From Paracoccus sp. JM45 (GTDB lineage Bacteria > Pseudomonadota > Alphaproteobacteria > Rhodobacterales > Rhodobacteraceae): a DNA stretch of 64,000 nt. The position numbers and the translations under genes are program-made. Location of the stretch: NCBI RefSeq assembly GCF_003590715.1, contig NZ_QQVY01000001.1:248001-312000 (forward strand), given 5' to 3'. The notes under the pieces are model-generated. The model was given only the letters and a program-made list of their open reading frames with translations, made no database searches and was not told the origin of the DNA. Shown here one piece after another: positions 36,891 through 47,343 of this stretch; within the stretch, counting starts at the first letter, position 1, and every line of letters begins with the position of its first letter.

Positions 36891-38627
36891 TCAGGTTGCC
36901 CTTGCCGCAGACTGGCAAATCGCCGGTGTCAGCGCGGCCACCGCGTCCCATTGCGACCGGAATATCTGTCCCGTTAGATCACGCGCCAAAGGGCTGTGCG
37001 ACAGGCGGTCGGTGACGGGGCCTTTCACCTCGGACAGGTGCAGACGCACATCCATATCGGCCAGCCGCGCATTTAGCGCATGCAGCGTTTCCAGCGCCGA
37101 CAGATCGACGCTGTTCACGGCAGAGCACATCAAAACAACATCACGGATCGCCGCATCGCCGGCCACGCGGTCCAGCACGCGGTCCTCCAGCATCCTTGCG
37201 TTGGCGAAATACAGGCTTTCATCGATACGGATGGTCAGCAGGGCCGGATGCGTCGTGACATCATAGCGCAGGATATTGCGGAAATGCTGGGTGCCCGGAA
37301 CCAGCCCCACCTCGGCGATATGCGGGCGCGAGGTGTTATAGAGATGCAGCGCCACCGACAGCATCACCCCCGCTGAAACGCCGGTTTCCACACCCAAGGT
37401 CAGCGTCAGCACCATGGTCACCGCCACAGCGGCAAAATCGGCGCGGCTGCAGGCCCATGCGTGGCGCAGGATGCGCAGGTCAACCAGTGACAGCACCGCC
37501 ACGATAATGGTCGCGGCCAATGTGGCGTTCGGCAGGTAATGCACCAGCGGCGTCAAGGCGACCGCCGCCACCGCCAGCCCGATGGCCGTAAACGCCCCCG
37601 CCGCAGGGGTTTCCGCACCGGCATCGAAGTTCACCACCGACCGCGAAAAACCACCTGTCACCGGATAGCCGCCGGTAAAGGCCGCCCCCAGATTGGCCGC
37701 CCCCAATCCAATCAGTTCCTGATCCGGGTTGATGCGCTGGCGACGCTTGGCCGCCAAGGTCTGCGCCACGCTGATCGATTCGACAAACCCGATGACCGAA
37801 ATCAACAGCGCAGGCACCAGCAACGTCCGGATCAGCGCCGGATCAACGGATGGCAATGTCAGCGGCGGCAGGCTTTGGGGCACCGTGCCGACCACCTTGA
37901 CGTCCATGCCCAACCCCCAGACCGCCAGCGTGGTCAGCACAACCGCCGCCACCGGCCCCGCACGGGTGGCAATGGTCGCCGCCCCCTGCGACAGGCCCGC
38001 CCGCATCAGCGCAGGCTTTAGCCCCCTGCGGACCCAGAACAGGAACCCCGTCGCGGCCACCCCGATCACCAGCGTTTGCATGTTGACCTGCCCCAGATGC
38101 TGTCCCAGCGACATCAGCATTGCGGGCAGGGTATCACCCGATGCGCTGACGCCCAGAAGGTGTTTGACCTGCCCCACCGCAATCAGGATGCCCGACGCCG
38201 AAATGAACCCCGCGATCACCGGATGCGACAGGAAATTAGCCAGAAATCCCAGCCGGAACACTCCCATCGCCAGCAGGATCACCCCCGACAGCGCCGCCAG
38301 CGTCAGCGCCGCCACCGCATAGCCCGCAGTCCCCGTCTGGGCCACCTGCCCCACCGCCGCCGCCGTCATCAGCGATACAATCGCCACCGGACCGACCGCC
38401 AGTGCGCTAGAGGTGCCAAACACCGCATACAGAATGATCGGCAGGATCGAGGCATAGATCCCCGCCTCGGGCGGCAGGCCCGCCAGCATCGCATAGGCCA
38501 GCGATTGCGGGATCAGCATGATGGTCACGATCACCGCCGCGATCAGGTCATTGCGCAGCATTGCACCGTCATAGCGCCGCCCCCAGTCAAGGATCGGCAT
38601 GGCCTGCATCACGCTGCGGATTTTCAA
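36891..38627 (-). CDS. SulP-family inorganic anion transporter with STAS domain
   Basis: Inner-membrane transporter of 578 residues with a membrane domain of about 14 helices (residues 20-430) followed by a cytoplasmic STAS domain (about 450-560, including VVLMCSAVNSVDLSALETL). The SulP signature is near the N-terminus (IPQSLAYAMLAGLPPEAGIY). Substrates in the family are sulfate, bicarbonate or other anions. There is no carbonic anhydrase or cys gene nearby to decide. It is divergent from trkH across 130 bp. MQAMPILDWG at 38609 is a possible alternative start. Confidence 0.92.
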   Translation of the reverse strand: MKIRSVMQAMPILDWGRRYDGAMLRNDLIAAVIVTIMLIPQSLAYAMLAGLPPEAGIYASILPIILYAVFGTSSALAVGPVAIVSLMTAAAVGQVAQTGTAGYAVAALTLAALSGVILLAMGVFRLGFLANFLSHPVIAGFISASGILIAVGQVKHLLGVSASGDTLPAMLMSLGQHLGQVNMQTLVIGVAATGFLFWVRRGLKPALMRAGLSQGAATIATRAGPVAAVVLTTLAVWGLGMDVKVVGTVPQSLPPLTLPSVDPALIRTLLVPALLISVIGFVESISVAQTLAAKRRQRINPDQELIGLGAANLGAAFTGGYPVTGGFSRSVVNFDAGAETPAAGAFTAIGLAVAAVALTPLVHYLPNATLAATIIVAVLSLVDLRILRHAWACSRADFAAVAVTMVLTLTLGVETGVSAGVMLSVALHLYNTSRPHIAEVGLVPGTQHFRNILRYDVTTHPALLTIRIDESLYFANARMLEDRVLDRVAGDAAIRDVVLMCSAVNSVDLSALETLHALNARLADMDVRLHLSEVKGPVTDRLSHSPLARDLTGQIFRSQWDAVAALTPAICQSAARAT

Positions 38628-38757
38628 AATACGACCTCACCAGTTTTCTTCGGTACGTTATATTCAGGCTTTGATATGTCAATCACCCGTCGCAAAAGCG
38701 CATCACCTGACGTCGCGGGTGCTTGACGGCCAGCATGGGGCGCTGCAATCAGGTGGC

Positions 38758-40209
38758 ATGATCGATCTGCGACCCGTTGCCCATCCGATTGGAAAAATCG
38801 TCATCGCATTGGGCGGGTTCATGCTTGCGCCGATGCTGGTCGATATCTGGAACAATGACCCCCATTGGCAGGTCTTTCTGGAATGCGCGATCATCACGAT
38901 TGTTTCGGGACTGCTTGTGGTCGTGGCCACGCGCGGCGAACAAAAGACCCTGAAAATCCAGCAGGCCTTTTTGCTGACCTCGGGAATCTGGGCGACCTTG
39001 CCGGTCTTCGGCGCGCTGCCCTTTATTCTGGGCCAGCCCCATGTCAGCATCGTCGATGCCTATTTCGAGGCGATGTCGGGTGTTACCACTACCGGCACCA
39101 CGGTTTTTCCCGAACTGGACATCATGCCCGATGGCGCCCACCTGTGGCGCGCGTTGCTGCAATGGATCGGCGGCTTGGGGATTGTCGTCGTGGCGATGGT
39201 CTTCCTGCCGGTGATGAAGGTCGGTGGCATGCAGTTTTTCCGGTCCGAGGGGTTCGACACCCTTGGCAAGGTCCTGCCCCGCGCGGGCGAAATCGCGACC
39301 GAAATGACGATGGTCTATCTGCTGATGACCGGTGCCTGCACGATCACCTTCATGTTGCTGGGCATGTCTGGTTTTGACGCGGTGATCCATGCGCTGACCA
39401 CCTGTTCGACGGGCGGGTTTTCGAATTACGATGCCAGTATGGGCACCTATCTGGGGGGGCCGGAATGGGCGGCATCGGTCTTTATGGTCATGGCCTCGGT
39501 GCCGTTTATCCGGCTGGTGCAGGCGCTGCGGGGCAATCATGTGCCATTGTGGCAGGACCGGCAGGTGCGGACCTATCTGCGCTGGATCTGCTATGTCTGC
39601 GCGATCATCATGATCTACCGGCTGGTCTATCTGGGTCAGGACAGCGACGTCGGGGAAATGCTGCGCGAAACGGTGTTCAACACCATTTCCGTGTTTTCGG
39701 GCACGGGGTTCGCCTCGACCGATATGACAACATGGGGGCATCTGCCGCTGACATTGCTGATCATCGTGGGGCTGATCGGCGGCTGCACCGGATCGACCGG
39801 CTGTTCGGTCAAGATCTTCCGCTATCTGGTCCTGCTAGAGGCTGTGCGCGCCCAGATCCGCCGCATGCATTCGCCCCACCGCGTTTATCCCCTGCGTTAC
39901 GAAGGCCAGCCGCTGGACAAAAGCATTGTCGATTCGGTGATGGGGTTCTTTACCCTGTTCATGCTGACCTTCGGCCTGCTGATCGTGGGGTTGGCACTGA
40001 CAGGGCTGCATCCGCGCACGGCGCTGACCGCCGCATGGACGGCCATTGCCAATATCGGTCCCCTCTGGGGGCCCGAGGTATCGCCCAACGGCTCGGTCGT
40101 TGATTTTCCGACCTCGGCCAAATGGATGATGATTCTGGGCATGTATCTGGGACGGTTGGAGCTGGTGTCCGTCCTTGTTCTGCTGATGCCCAGATTCTGG
40201 CGGCCCTGA
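38758..40209 (+). CDS. trkH: Trk/Ktr-type potassium uptake protein TrkH
   Basis: Inner-membrane K+ translocation subunit of 483 residues made of four M1-P-M2 repeats. Pore loops include SGVTTTGTTVFPEL, TTCSTGGFSNYD, SVFSGTGFASTD and IANIGPLWGPE. It needs TrkA for gating, which is not in this window. The ATG at 38758 follows AGGTGG. An earlier open frame inside the upstream region is not conserved. Confidence 0.94.
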   Translation: MIDLRPVAHPIGKIVIALGGFMLAPMLVDIWNNDPHWQVFLECAIITIVSGLLVVVATRGEQKTLKIQQAFLLTSGIWATLPVFGALPFILGQPHVSIVDAYFEAMSGVTTTGTTVFPELDIMPDGAHLWRALLQWIGGLGIVVVAMVFLPVMKVGGMQFFRSEGFDTLGKVLPRAGEIATEMTMVYLLMTGACTITFMLLGMSGFDAVIHALTTCSTGGFSNYDASMGTYLGGPEWAASVFMVMASVPFIRLVQALRGNHVPLWQDRQVRTYLRWICYVCAIIMIYRLVYLGQDSDVGEMLRETVFNTISVFSGTGFASTDMTTWGHLPLTLLIIVGLIGGCTGSTGCSVKIFRYLVLLEAVRAQIRRMHSPHRVYPLRYEGQPLDKSIVDSVMGFFTLFMLTFGLLIVGLALTGLHPRTALTAAWTAIANIGPLWGPEVSPNGSVVDFPTSAKWMMILGMYLGRLELVSVLVLLMPRFWRP

Positions 40210-40218
40210 GGCCGCCTG

Positions 40219-41514
40219 TTATTGTGCTGGTTCGGGTTCGACCGGCAGGGGCGCGGGGCCCATTTCCTCGTTCTGGCCGGGGGATTTGCGGGTCAGGCTG
40301 TCGCTGAGTTCGGCCAGAACGCGTGGTTGGTTGTCACGGTCGGCCACCGGCCAGATCAGGACATAGCCTTCGGCACGGCCATCACGGACCCAGCCTTCTG
40401 CCGCCCCGATATGATCGTTGTTTTCACCGGCCAAGGTGACATGCCCGCGCTTGATCATGCGTTCGGGTGACGGCACCCATCCAAGCGCCGTGACCAGACC
40501 GGCCAGATCCAGCAGCTCTTGCTGACCACCCGGTTGGCTGAACAGGATCATCGCCGCCCCCGACCCGTTGGCCGGACCATAGATGGACAATGCGCGTTCG
40601 GCGCGATCAAAGGTCAGCGCCTGCATCGGCGCGGTCAGGGTCAGGCCGGTTGCCGCATCATCCAGCGTTTCCAGCCCCATCGTCTGACGCCATTCATCGC
40701 GCCGTTCGGCCAGAAGGCGCATCGCCGTGCCCGCATCGGTGCTGACGCGGGCCGTGGCGATTTCGGCCTTGATGGCCGCTTGGGTCTTGGGGCCGTCACG
40801 ACCGTCGATCTGGCCGTCGTAAAACCCCGCCCAACGCAGCGCACGCTGGACCTGATCCAAGGGCGGCATGGGTTCTGACGGACCCACAGCGCCCAATTCG
40901 GGTGCCTGCCCCTTATCCAGCGCCTGCCCCAGATCGGCGGCTTGGGTCACCAATGCGTCCTTGGGGATCAGTTCGGCCCCTTTCAGAACAGGCAGCCACG
41001 CGCGGGCGACATCTTCCTCGACAGGGCCGATGGCAATGGTGAACCAGCCGTTCGGCAGTTCCCAAAGTCCCGCACCGGCGAATTCCTGACGGTTGCGGGT
41101 CAGGGCAGCGTCAGCCTCGGCGCGGTCCTGAAAGGATTCTAACTGCAGATAGCTGCCGACAGGGGGCGCAGGCACAGGTTCGGTCGCCGCTGCCACAGGG
41201 GCATCACCCAACGGGGTCAGTTCGGTTCCGGCGGCAGCTTCGGTGACAAAACTGTCTGCGGGCACCACGCCCTTGGCCTTCAGATCGGCCAGCCGCGCCA
41301 AGGCCGCATCGCGGTCCATCGGCCCAAGGGCAATCCCCGTCCAGCCGCCCTGCAGGGGCAACGTCACCACGTCATCGAACTGCTTGGCCCAGCCCGCCGC
41401 CGAGGTTGCCGCGACATCCGCCGTCTGCTTTGCCTCCAGCCGGATAAGCGCATCTTGCGCCATCGCCGCCCCGGGCAGCGTTGCCGCCAGAACCATTACC
41501 GCTAACCGCCGCAT
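40219..41514 (-). CDS. Secreted protein with tandem SPOR-like repeats and a peptidoglycan-binding-like domain
   Basis: Hypothetical exported protein of 431 residues; signal peptide 1-19 (ending AMA-Q). Two SPOR-like repeats are visible (about 22-95 and 118-195): each has a LP.GW.TIA.GP core ([26 protein letters not shown]) and ends in VT-A. Then follows a peptidoglycan-binding_1-like stretch, [20 protein letters not shown], and a C-terminal domain (about 265-400) I do not recognise, ending in a Pro/Glu tail. This suggests envelope or cell-division-site targeting, which is inferred. It is convergent with trkH and divergent from glyQ. Confidence 0.65.
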   Translation of the reverse strand: MRRLAVMVLAATLPGAAMAQDALIRLEAKQTADVAATSAAGWAKQFDDVVTLPLQGGWTGIALGPMDRDAALARLADLKAKGVVPADSFVTEAAAGTELTPLGDAPVAAATEPVPAPPVGSYLQLESFQDRAEADAALTRNRQEFAGAGLWELPNGWFTIAIGPVEEDVARAWLPVLKGAELIPKDALVTQAADLGQALDKGQAPELGAVGPSEPMPPLDQVQRALRWAGFYDGQIDGRDGPKTQAAIKAEIATARVSTDAGTAMRLLAERRDEWRQTMGLETLDDAATGLTLTAPMQALTFDRAERALSIYGPANGSGAAMILFSQPGGQQELLDLAGLVTALGWVPSPERMIKRGHVTLAGENNDHIGAAEGWVRDGRAEGYVLIWPVADRDNQPRVLAELSDSLTRKSPGQNEEMGPAPLPVEPEPAQ

Positions 41515-41618
41515 CGCAGCCTCCTTCGATGTCTTCCTGCGGGCCTTTATTGACCCTGTTCATTCACGCGCCTAGAAGACGCAAAAGCCTCGCCCGATCT
41601 ACGCAAAAGGATGGCCCG

Positions 41619-42542
41619 ATGACCAGCCCAAACCAACCCCGCAGTTTTCAGGAAATTATCCTGCGTCTGCAGACCTATTGGGCGACCAAAGGGTGTGCCG
41701 TCCTGCAGCCCTATGACATGGAGGTCGGTGCAGGCACCTTCCATCCCGCGACCACATTGCGCGCCTTGGGCAGCAAGTCGTGGGCCGCAGCCTATGTCCA
41801 GCCCTCGCGCCGCCCCACCGACGGGCGTTACGGTGAAAACCCGAACCGATTGCAGCATTACTATCAGTATCAGGTGATTATCAAACCATCGCCGCCCGAT
41901 CTGCAGGAATTGTATCTGGGCAGCCTGCGCGCCATTGGTCTGGACCCCATGGTCCATGACGTCCGCTTCGTCGAGGATGATTGGGAATCCCCCACCCTCG
42001 GCGCGTGGGGCCTTGGATGGGAGGTGTGGTGCGATGGCATGGAAGTCAGCCAGTTCACCTATTTCCAACAGGTCGGCGGGCATGATTGCAAACCGGTTTC
42101 GGGCGAGCTGACCTATGGTCTGGAACGTCTGGCGATGTATGTGCTGGGCGTCGAACATGTCATGGATATGCCGTTCAACGACCCGGACAGCCCGACTCCC
42201 CTGTCCTATGGCGATATTTTCCGCCAGACCGAACAGGAATATTCGCGCTGGAACTTTGATCAGGCCGATACCGAGATGCTGTTCCAGCACTTCAAGGACG
42301 CCGAGGCTGAATGTGCCCGTATCCTCGGCGCCGCCGAAACCGACAGTGCCGGTCGCCGCATTCCGATGGCGCATCCCGCCTATGATCAGGCGATCAAGGC
42401 CAGCCATCTGTTCAACCTGCTGGACGCGCGCGGCGTGATTTCCGTGACCGAACGTCAGGCCTATATCGGCCGCGTGCGGGCATTGTCCAAAGGCTGCGCG
42501 GATCTGTTCCTGACCACAGATGCAGGCGGTGCCACCGCATGA
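41619..42542 (+). CDS. glyQ: Glycyl-tRNA synthetase alpha subunit
   Basis: Class II aminoacyl-tRNA synthetase alpha chain, 307 residues. Canonical motifs include [53 protein letters not shown] and [10 protein letters not shown]. It works in an alpha2-beta2 complex with glyS. The ATG at 41619 begins the conserved protein. The stop overlaps the ATG of the small next gene (ATGA). Confidence 0.97.
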   Translation: MTSPNQPRSFQEIILRLQTYWATKGCAVLQPYDMEVGAGTFHPATTLRALGSKSWAAAYVQPSRRPTDGRYGENPNRLQHYYQYQVIIKPSPPDLQELYLGSLRAIGLDPMVHDVRFVEDDWESPTLGAWGLGWEVWCDGMEVSQFTYFQQVGGHDCKPVSGELTYGLERLAMYVLGVEHVMDMPFNDPDSPTPLSYGDIFRQTEQEYSRWNFDQADTEMLFQHFKDAEAECARILGAAETDSAGRRIPMAHPAYDQAIKASHLFNLLDARGVISVTERQAYIGRVRALSKGCADLFLTTDAGGATA

Positions 42543-43015
42543 ACTGGGGCAAAGTCGCAGCCGCTGCCATCACGCTGGCCGCCATCGCGGCGGGCGGAGG
42601 CATGTGGTATGCGCAGGAATACGGCTATTACGACCGTATCGACACTGAAGGCCCCGATGCCCGCATCGATATCACCACGGATGCCGGCGTCACCGCGCTG
42701 GCCCTGACCGGTTTCGAAGGCATCGACGCCGACAGTTCCCCCCTACGGTGGCGGGCCTGCGCGGTTGTGACCGATATGCCCACCGATGTGGTGCCCTTTG
42801 ACGACCCTACACCCCTGATCGCCCCCGGCTGGTTCGATTGTTTCGACGCCCAGCAGATCGGTGCCGATCTGGAATCCGGTGCCGCCCGCGGTGTCCTGTC
42901 ACAGGCCGAAATCCGGCCCGATGTGGACCGCGTGCTGGCCGTCTATCCCGACGGCCGCGTCTTTGGATGGCACCAATATAACGACAAAACCCCGGAACGC
43001 GGAGTGATGGACTGA
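42539..43015 (+). CDS. Small membrane-anchored protein between glyQ and glyS (DUF6446-like)
   Basis: A 158-residue hypothetical with one N-terminal hydrophobic segment (about 5-25) and a mainly periplasmic acidic domain. I recall a DUF6446-type family in this position in Rhodobacteraceae, but I cannot confirm that here. The C-terminal part, [20 protein letters not shown], looks like a short conserved motif. It overlaps glyQ (ATGA) and glyS (TGATG) at both ends, so it is translationally coupled to both subunits; any functional link to the synthetase is unknown. Confidence 0.7.
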   Translation: MNWGKVAAAAITLAAIAAGGGMWYAQEYGYYDRIDTEGPDARIDITTDAGVTALALTGFEGIDADSSPLRWRACAVVTDMPTDVVPFDDPTPLIAPGWFDCFDAQQIGADLESGAARGVLSQAEIRPDVDRVLAVYPDGRVFGWHQYNDKTPERGVMD

Positions 43016-45282
43016 TGGCCGACCTGCTGATCGAGCTTTTTTCGGAAGAAATTCCTGCCCGCATGCAAGCGCGTGCCCGTGCGGATCTGAAACGTGTGGT
43101 GACGGATGGTCTGGTTCAGGCCGGTCTGACCTATGCCAGCGCCGGTGCCTTCAGCACCCCGCGCCGCCTGACCCTGACCGTGGAAGGGCTGAACGACCAC
43201 AGCCCCACCACCCGCGAAGAACGCAAAGGCCCCCGCACCGACGCCCCCGAAAAGGCGCTGGAGGGCTTTTTGCGCTCCACCGGTCTGACCCGCGACCAGT
43301 TGGAAGCGCGCGATGACAAGAAGGGTCAGGTCTGGTTCGCCACGATTACCAAAGAAGGCCGCCCCGCCGCCGATATCGTCGCCGAGGTGCTGGAGGATGC
43401 GATCCGCAACTTCCCCTGGCCGAAATCCATGCGTTGGGGTTCTGGCTCGCTGCGTTGGGTTCGCCCGCTGCATTCGATCCTGTGCATCCTGTCGGATGAG
43501 GCGGGCGCCACCACCGTCGATCTGACCGTCGATGGGATCACGGCAGGCAACACCACGCGCGGCCACCGCTTCATGGCCCCCGATGCTTTCACCGTCAACA
43601 ATTTCGACGATTACGCCACCAAACTGCGCCGCGCCCGCGTCATGCTGGACGCCGAAGAACGTGAAGCGGAAATCCGCCAGCAATGCGACAACCTGACCTT
43701 CGCCCGCGGCTGGACCGTCGTCCCAGATGACGGCCTGCTGTCCGAAGTGGCGGGCCTTGTCGAATGGCCCGTCGCCCTGATGGGCGTGATCGAGGACCGT
43801 TTCCTCGACCTTCCCCCCGAGGTCTTGCAAACCTCGATGAAGGAGCACCAGAAGTTCTTCTCGACCCGCAATCCCAAGACGGGCCGGATCGAAGGCTTTA
43901 TCACCGTCGCCAATATCGAAACACCCGATGACGGCGCGACGATTCTGGCCGGTAACCAGCGCGTTCTGGCCGCCCGCCTGTCCGACGCCGCCTTCTTCTA
44001 TGAAAACGACCTGCGCGAAGCCAATTCCGGAATGACGGCATGGGCCGATGGCCTAAATTCGGTCACATTCCACAACAAACTGGGGTCGCAATCAGACCGC
44101 GTCGCCCGTATCGCTGCCTTGGCGCGTGAAATCGCCCCGCTGGTCGGCGCAGACCCCGATCAGGCCGAACAGGCGGCGCGTCTGGCGAAACTGGACCTGC
44201 GTTCCGCCATGGTCGGCGAATTCCCCGAACTGCAAGGCACGATGGGCCGCTACTATGCCCTTGCCGCAGGTCACGACGCAGCCATCGCCGAAGCCGCCCG
44301 CGACCATTACTCGCCGCTCGGCCCCTCGGACGAGGTCCCCACCGCCCCCGTTTCGGTCGCCGTTGCGCTGGCTGACAAGCTGGACACGCTGACAGGCTTC
44401 TGGGCCATCGACGAAAAGCCGACGGGATCGAAAGACCCATTTGCATTGCGTCGTTCGGCTTTGGGGGTGCTCCGATTGGTGCTAACCTCTAGCAAAAAAG
44501 TTGCTTTTTCTTCGGTTCTACCCCACCCCTTCCGTCGTGCTGAAGCGGACCGGTTCATTAACAGCTTTGAAGATGCCCCCCTCATTCTCGGCAGCGGCAT
44601 TTCGAAGCCATTACTCCATTCCATCGAAAGCTGGAATGCAGAAGAACCCCTGAGCTCCTTCGTAAGAATGGAGGACGAGAACGTTCCGCATAATGACCGC
44701 GAACGCGTAGTCGCGCAGATGCGGGCCGATGTCCTTGCCGGTCAGCCAGAGAAGGTGCGCGATCTCCTTTCCTTCCTCCACGACCGCCTCAAGGTCTATC
44801 TGCGCGACCAAGGCATCCGTCATGACATCATCGACGCGGTGCTGGCGCAGGATGGGAATGATGATCTAGTGCAGGTGGTCAACCGTGCCACGGCGCTGAA
44901 TGCGATGCTGACCACGACCGATGGTCAGAACCTGACCCAAGGCCTGAAACGCGCCAGCAATATCCTGACGCAGGCCGAGGAAAAGGACGGCGTCGAATAC
45001 AGCTATGGCGCGGATGTAAAATTCGCCGAGACCGATCAGGAACGCGACCTGTTCACCGCATTGGACACAGCCGAACCCGCGATCAAAGCTGCCATGATGT
45101 CCGAGGATTTCCCCGCTGCCATGGCTGCCATTGCGGCCCTACGCACCCCCATTGACGCCTTTTTCGAGGCTGTGCAGGTCAATACCGACAGCCAGATCGT
45201 GCGTCGCAACCGCTTGAACTTGCTGTCGCGGATTCGCGAAGCCGGTCGTCAGGTTGCGGATTTTACGCGCATCGAAGGCTGA
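43015..45282 (+). CDS. glyS: Glycyl-tRNA synthetase beta subunit
   Basis: Beta chain of the alpha2-beta2 glycyl-tRNA synthetase, 755 residues, which binds tRNA. Conserved text includes LIELFSEEIPARMQARA, the HD-like middle segment and the C-terminal NRLNLLSRIREAGRQVADF. Around codons 485-580 (roughly 44465-44775) codon use changes sharply: CTA, CTC, TTA, GTA, AGA and TCT appear, while flanking code is dominated by CTG, GCC and ATC. The encoded segment (VLTSSKKVAFSSVLPHPF onward) looks longer and less like the usual alphaproteobacterial GlyS. The frame is intact. This suggests a recombined or inserted segment. Confidence 0.95.
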   Translation: MADLLIELFSEEIPARMQARARADLKRVVTDGLVQAGLTYASAGAFSTPRRLTLTVEGLNDHSPTTREERKGPRTDAPEKALEGFLRSTGLTRDQLEARDDKKGQVWFATITKEGRPAADIVAEVLEDAIRNFPWPKSMRWGSGSLRWVRPLHSILCILSDEAGATTVDLTVDGITAGNTTRGHRFMAPDAFTVNNFDDYATKLRRARVMLDAEEREAEIRQQCDNLTFARGWTVVPDDGLLSEVAGLVEWPVALMGVIEDRFLDLPPEVLQTSMKEHQKFFSTRNPKTGRIEGFITVANIETPDDGATILAGNQRVLAARLSDAAFFYENDLREANSGMTAWADGLNSVTFHNKLGSQSDRVARIAALAREIAPLVGADPDQAEQAARLAKLDLRSAMVGEFPELQGTMGRYYALAAGHDAAIAEAARDHYSPLGPSDEVPTAPVSVAVALADKLDTLTGFWAIDEKPTGSKDPFALRRSALGVLRLVLTSSKKVAFSSVLPHPFRRAEADRFINSFEDAPLILGSGISKPLLHSIESWNAEEPLSSFVRMEDENVPHNDRERVVAQMRADVLAGQPEKVRDLLSFLHDRLKVYLRDQGIRHDIIDAVLAQDGNDDLVQVVNRATALNAMLTTTDGQNLTQGLKRASNILTQAEEKDGVEYSYGADVKFAETDQERDLFTALDTAEPAIKAAMMSEDFPAAMAAIAALRTPIDAFFEAVQVNTDSQIVRRNRLNLLSRIREAGRQVADFTRIEG

Positions 45283-45300
45283 TCCAGCCATTCGACAACA

Positions 45301-45334
45301 AAAAGGGCCAGAGGCTAAAACCTCTGGCCCTTTT
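45301..45334. terminator. Bidirectional terminator between glyS and sdhB
   Basis: AAAAGGGCCAGAGG (45301-45314) pairs perfectly with CCTCTGGCCCTTTT (45321-45334) around a 6-base loop, with A/T runs on both sides. Confidence 0.92.
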
Positions 45335-45375
45335 GCATGACAGGTCCAAGGGGCACGCGGCCCCTTGGTGATATC

Positions 45376-46155
45376 TTAGGCCGAACGTTCGACCATCATG
45401 TGCTTGATCGACGCAATCGCCTTGGCAGGGTTCAGACCCTTGGGGCAAGTGTTCGTGCAGTTCATGATCGTGTGGCAACGATACAGTTTGAACGGATCTT
45501 CCAGCTCGTCCAGACGCTCGCCCGTGGCTTCGTCGCGGCTGTCCGCAATCCAGCGATAGGCGTGCAACAGCGCGGCCGGTCCGAGATAGCGATCGCCGTT
45601 CCACCAATAGGACGGGCAAGCCGTCGAACAGGACGCACAGAGGATGCATTCGTAAAGTCCGTCCAGCTTCTTGCGGTCTTCGATCGACTGCTTCCATTCC
45701 TTACCGGGCGTAGGTGATTTCGTCTGCAGATAGGGGTTCACCGAGGCATGCTGCGCATAGAAATGCGTCAGATCGGGGATCAGATCCTTGACCACGGCCA
45801 AATGTGGAAGTGGATAGATGGCGACATCGCCCGCAACCTCGTCGATGCCATAGATACAGGCAAGGTGGTTGCCGCCGTCGATGACCATTGCGCAAGATCC
45901 GCAGATGCCTTCACGGCAGGACCGGCGGAAGGATAGCGTGGGGTCGATCTCGTTCTTGATCTTGATCAGCGCGTCCAGCATCATGGGACCGCATTTGTCC
46001 AGATCGATGAAATAGGTGTCCAGACGCGGGTTTTCACCGGTTTCCGGATCCCAGCGATAGATCTTGAACTTCTTGACGTTGGTCGCGCCCTCGGGCTTGG
46101 GCCAGGTCTTGCCAACGCGGATCTGGCTGTTCTTGGGTAGCGTGAACTGGACCAT
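45376..46155 (-). CDS. sdhB: Succinate dehydrogenase iron-sulfur subunit
   Basis: Membrane-peripheral subunit of complex II passing electrons from FAD to quinone; 259 residues. The 2Fe-2S cluster is at [11 protein letters not shown], the 4Fe-4S at [12 protein letters not shown], and the 3Fe-4S at [15 protein letters not shown]. Length is standard. It is last of the sdh operon, 12 bp after the sulfotransferase-like gene instead of directly after sdhA. Confidence 0.98.
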   Translation of the reverse strand: MVQFTLPKNSQIRVGKTWPKPEGATNVKKFKIYRWDPETGENPRLDTYFIDLDKCGPMMLDALIKIKNEIDPTLSFRRSCREGICGSCAMVIDGGNHLACIYGIDEVAGDVAIYPLPHLAVVKDLIPDLTHFYAQHASVNPYLQTKSPTPGKEWKQSIEDRKKLDGLYECILCASCSTACPSYWWNGDRYLGPAALLHAYRWIADSRDEATGERLDELEDPFKLYRCHTIMNCTNTCPKGLNPAKAIASIKHMMVERSA

Positions 46156-46167
46156 TGGGTGCTCCTT

Positions 46168-47016
46168 TCAGAGAGTGCCTTCGGACGGCATGTCAGCCGT
46201 GAACAGAGTTTGTGATTGCGAGACAAGATCAACGACCTTGCCCCGCGCATGGGGATTAAGCGCCAGCCCGTTGAGCCGGCGAAGAAATTCGGTCGAGCCG
46301 TCGTTAAGACGCTCCATCGCGCGGCCTTGCAACGGCGGCAACGCATTGATACGCGCAGCCGGCATTCCGGCCAGCGCCAGCAGTTGTTGCCCCGGACGGT
46401 CGGGATGGGTTTCCGCCCCAAGCATCAGGCGGGTGACGCGGTCCTTGCCCAACACCTTGGTCAAGCGGCGTTCCAGATCGCCCCAACCGGGCAGATCGGC
46501 AACCTGCGCCAGAAAGGCGTCACGGGTGTCGCTATAGCCATCGGTCCGCACCGCCTGTGCCCAGACCGAGGATTTCCACGCATCCATCTTGCGCGTGTAG
46601 AATACGTAATGCGGATCGAAACCGCGGGCATGTGCGACCGTATCCAGCACCTTCAGCAAGCGCGGCAGGGCGGGAAAAAGACGCGTCACACCAGCATTTC
46701 CCGGCATGGCACCCGCCAGATTTTCATGGCTTAGCAGCACGCCCTGCGGCCCGTCGGGAATGGTGTCCAGCACGTCTTCGAATGCAACGCGCAGGGCTTT
46801 GCGCAGATCGTCACTGTCGCCAAGGCTGGCCGCAATGGCCGCGCGACCCAAAGGACGCATGGGTGTCCCTTCTTCGGGCGTGCGGATGATCAACTGGTCG
46901 GCGATACTGTCGGCATTCAGCTTCAAGAACCGCTGAAGCGAGGTTGTGCCGGTTTTTTGCACCCCGAAATGCACGATCAGGGGACGCATCGGGTTCTGGT
47001 CGTTGTCCTGCTGCAT
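46168..47016 (-). CDS. Sulfotransferase-like P-loop protein inside the sdh operon
   Basis: A 282-residue cytoplasmic protein with an N-terminal phosphosulfate-binding-loop-like motif, VHFGVQKTGTTSLQRFL (about 15-31), resembling the 5'-PSB loop of PAPS-dependent sulfotransferases. HENLAG and HYVFYTRKMDAWKSSVW may be the second substrate or 3'-phosphate contact region (the motif usually includes R and S). I do not recognise the acceptor. It overlaps the upstream lipoprotein stop (TGATG) and lies between sdhA and sdhB, an unexpected place. Confidence 0.6.
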   Translation of the reverse strand: MQQDNDQNPMRPLIVHFGVQKTGTTSLQRFLKLNADSIADQLIIRTPEEGTPMRPLGRAAIAASLGDSDDLRKALRVAFEDVLDTIPDGPQGVLLSHENLAGAMPGNAGVTRLFPALPRLLKVLDTVAHARGFDPHYVFYTRKMDAWKSSVWAQAVRTDGYSDTRDAFLAQVADLPGWGDLERRLTKVLGKDRVTRLMLGAETHPDRPGQQLLALAGMPAARINALPPLQGRAMERLNDGSTEFLRRLNGLALNPHARGKVVDLVSQSQTLFTADMPSEGTL

Positions 47017-47339
47017 CAGGCCCGCCCCTGCCAGCCGGGTTGTTCGCCCAAACCGCGCTGCGGCGTTTCACCCGAACGGCGCATGACACAATCGTCAAAC
47101 ACCTGCGCGGGATCACGACCGGCAATGTAATCACCGCTGATCTGCATATTGATCCGGCCGAAACTGTGTGTTCCGCCCGAACCTGTGCCAATACCCACAG
47201 ACATATCCGTCTGCGGCGCACGGGCCAATTCGGCGTCACGCAGGCAAACCCTTTCGGCCTGATCCACAGGGATCGGACCGCAAGCCGACAGCATCGCCAG
47301 AAGCGATACCGCAGCCAAGGGGGTTGCCTGCACCGTCAT
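47016..47339 (-). CDS. Small lipoprotein in the sdh operon (second)
   Basis: A 107-residue putative lipoprotein: signal with lipobox LSAC (Cys20), then a short polar domain with QAERVCLRDAELARA and a Gly-rich stretch. Contains three cysteines after the lipobox region (CLRD, DCVMRR). No known family. The ATG at 47339 is chosen because it gives the lipoprotein signal; earlier frame sequence is not conserved. TGATG overlap with the sulfotransferase-like gene; 4 bp gap to the previous gene. Confidence 0.65.
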   Translation of the reverse strand: MTVQATPLAAVSLLAMLSACGPIPVDQAERVCLRDAELARAPQTDMSVGIGTGSGGTHSFGRINMQISGDYIAGRDPAQVFDDCVMRRSGETPQRGLGEQPGWQGRA

Positions 47340-47343
47340 ACCA

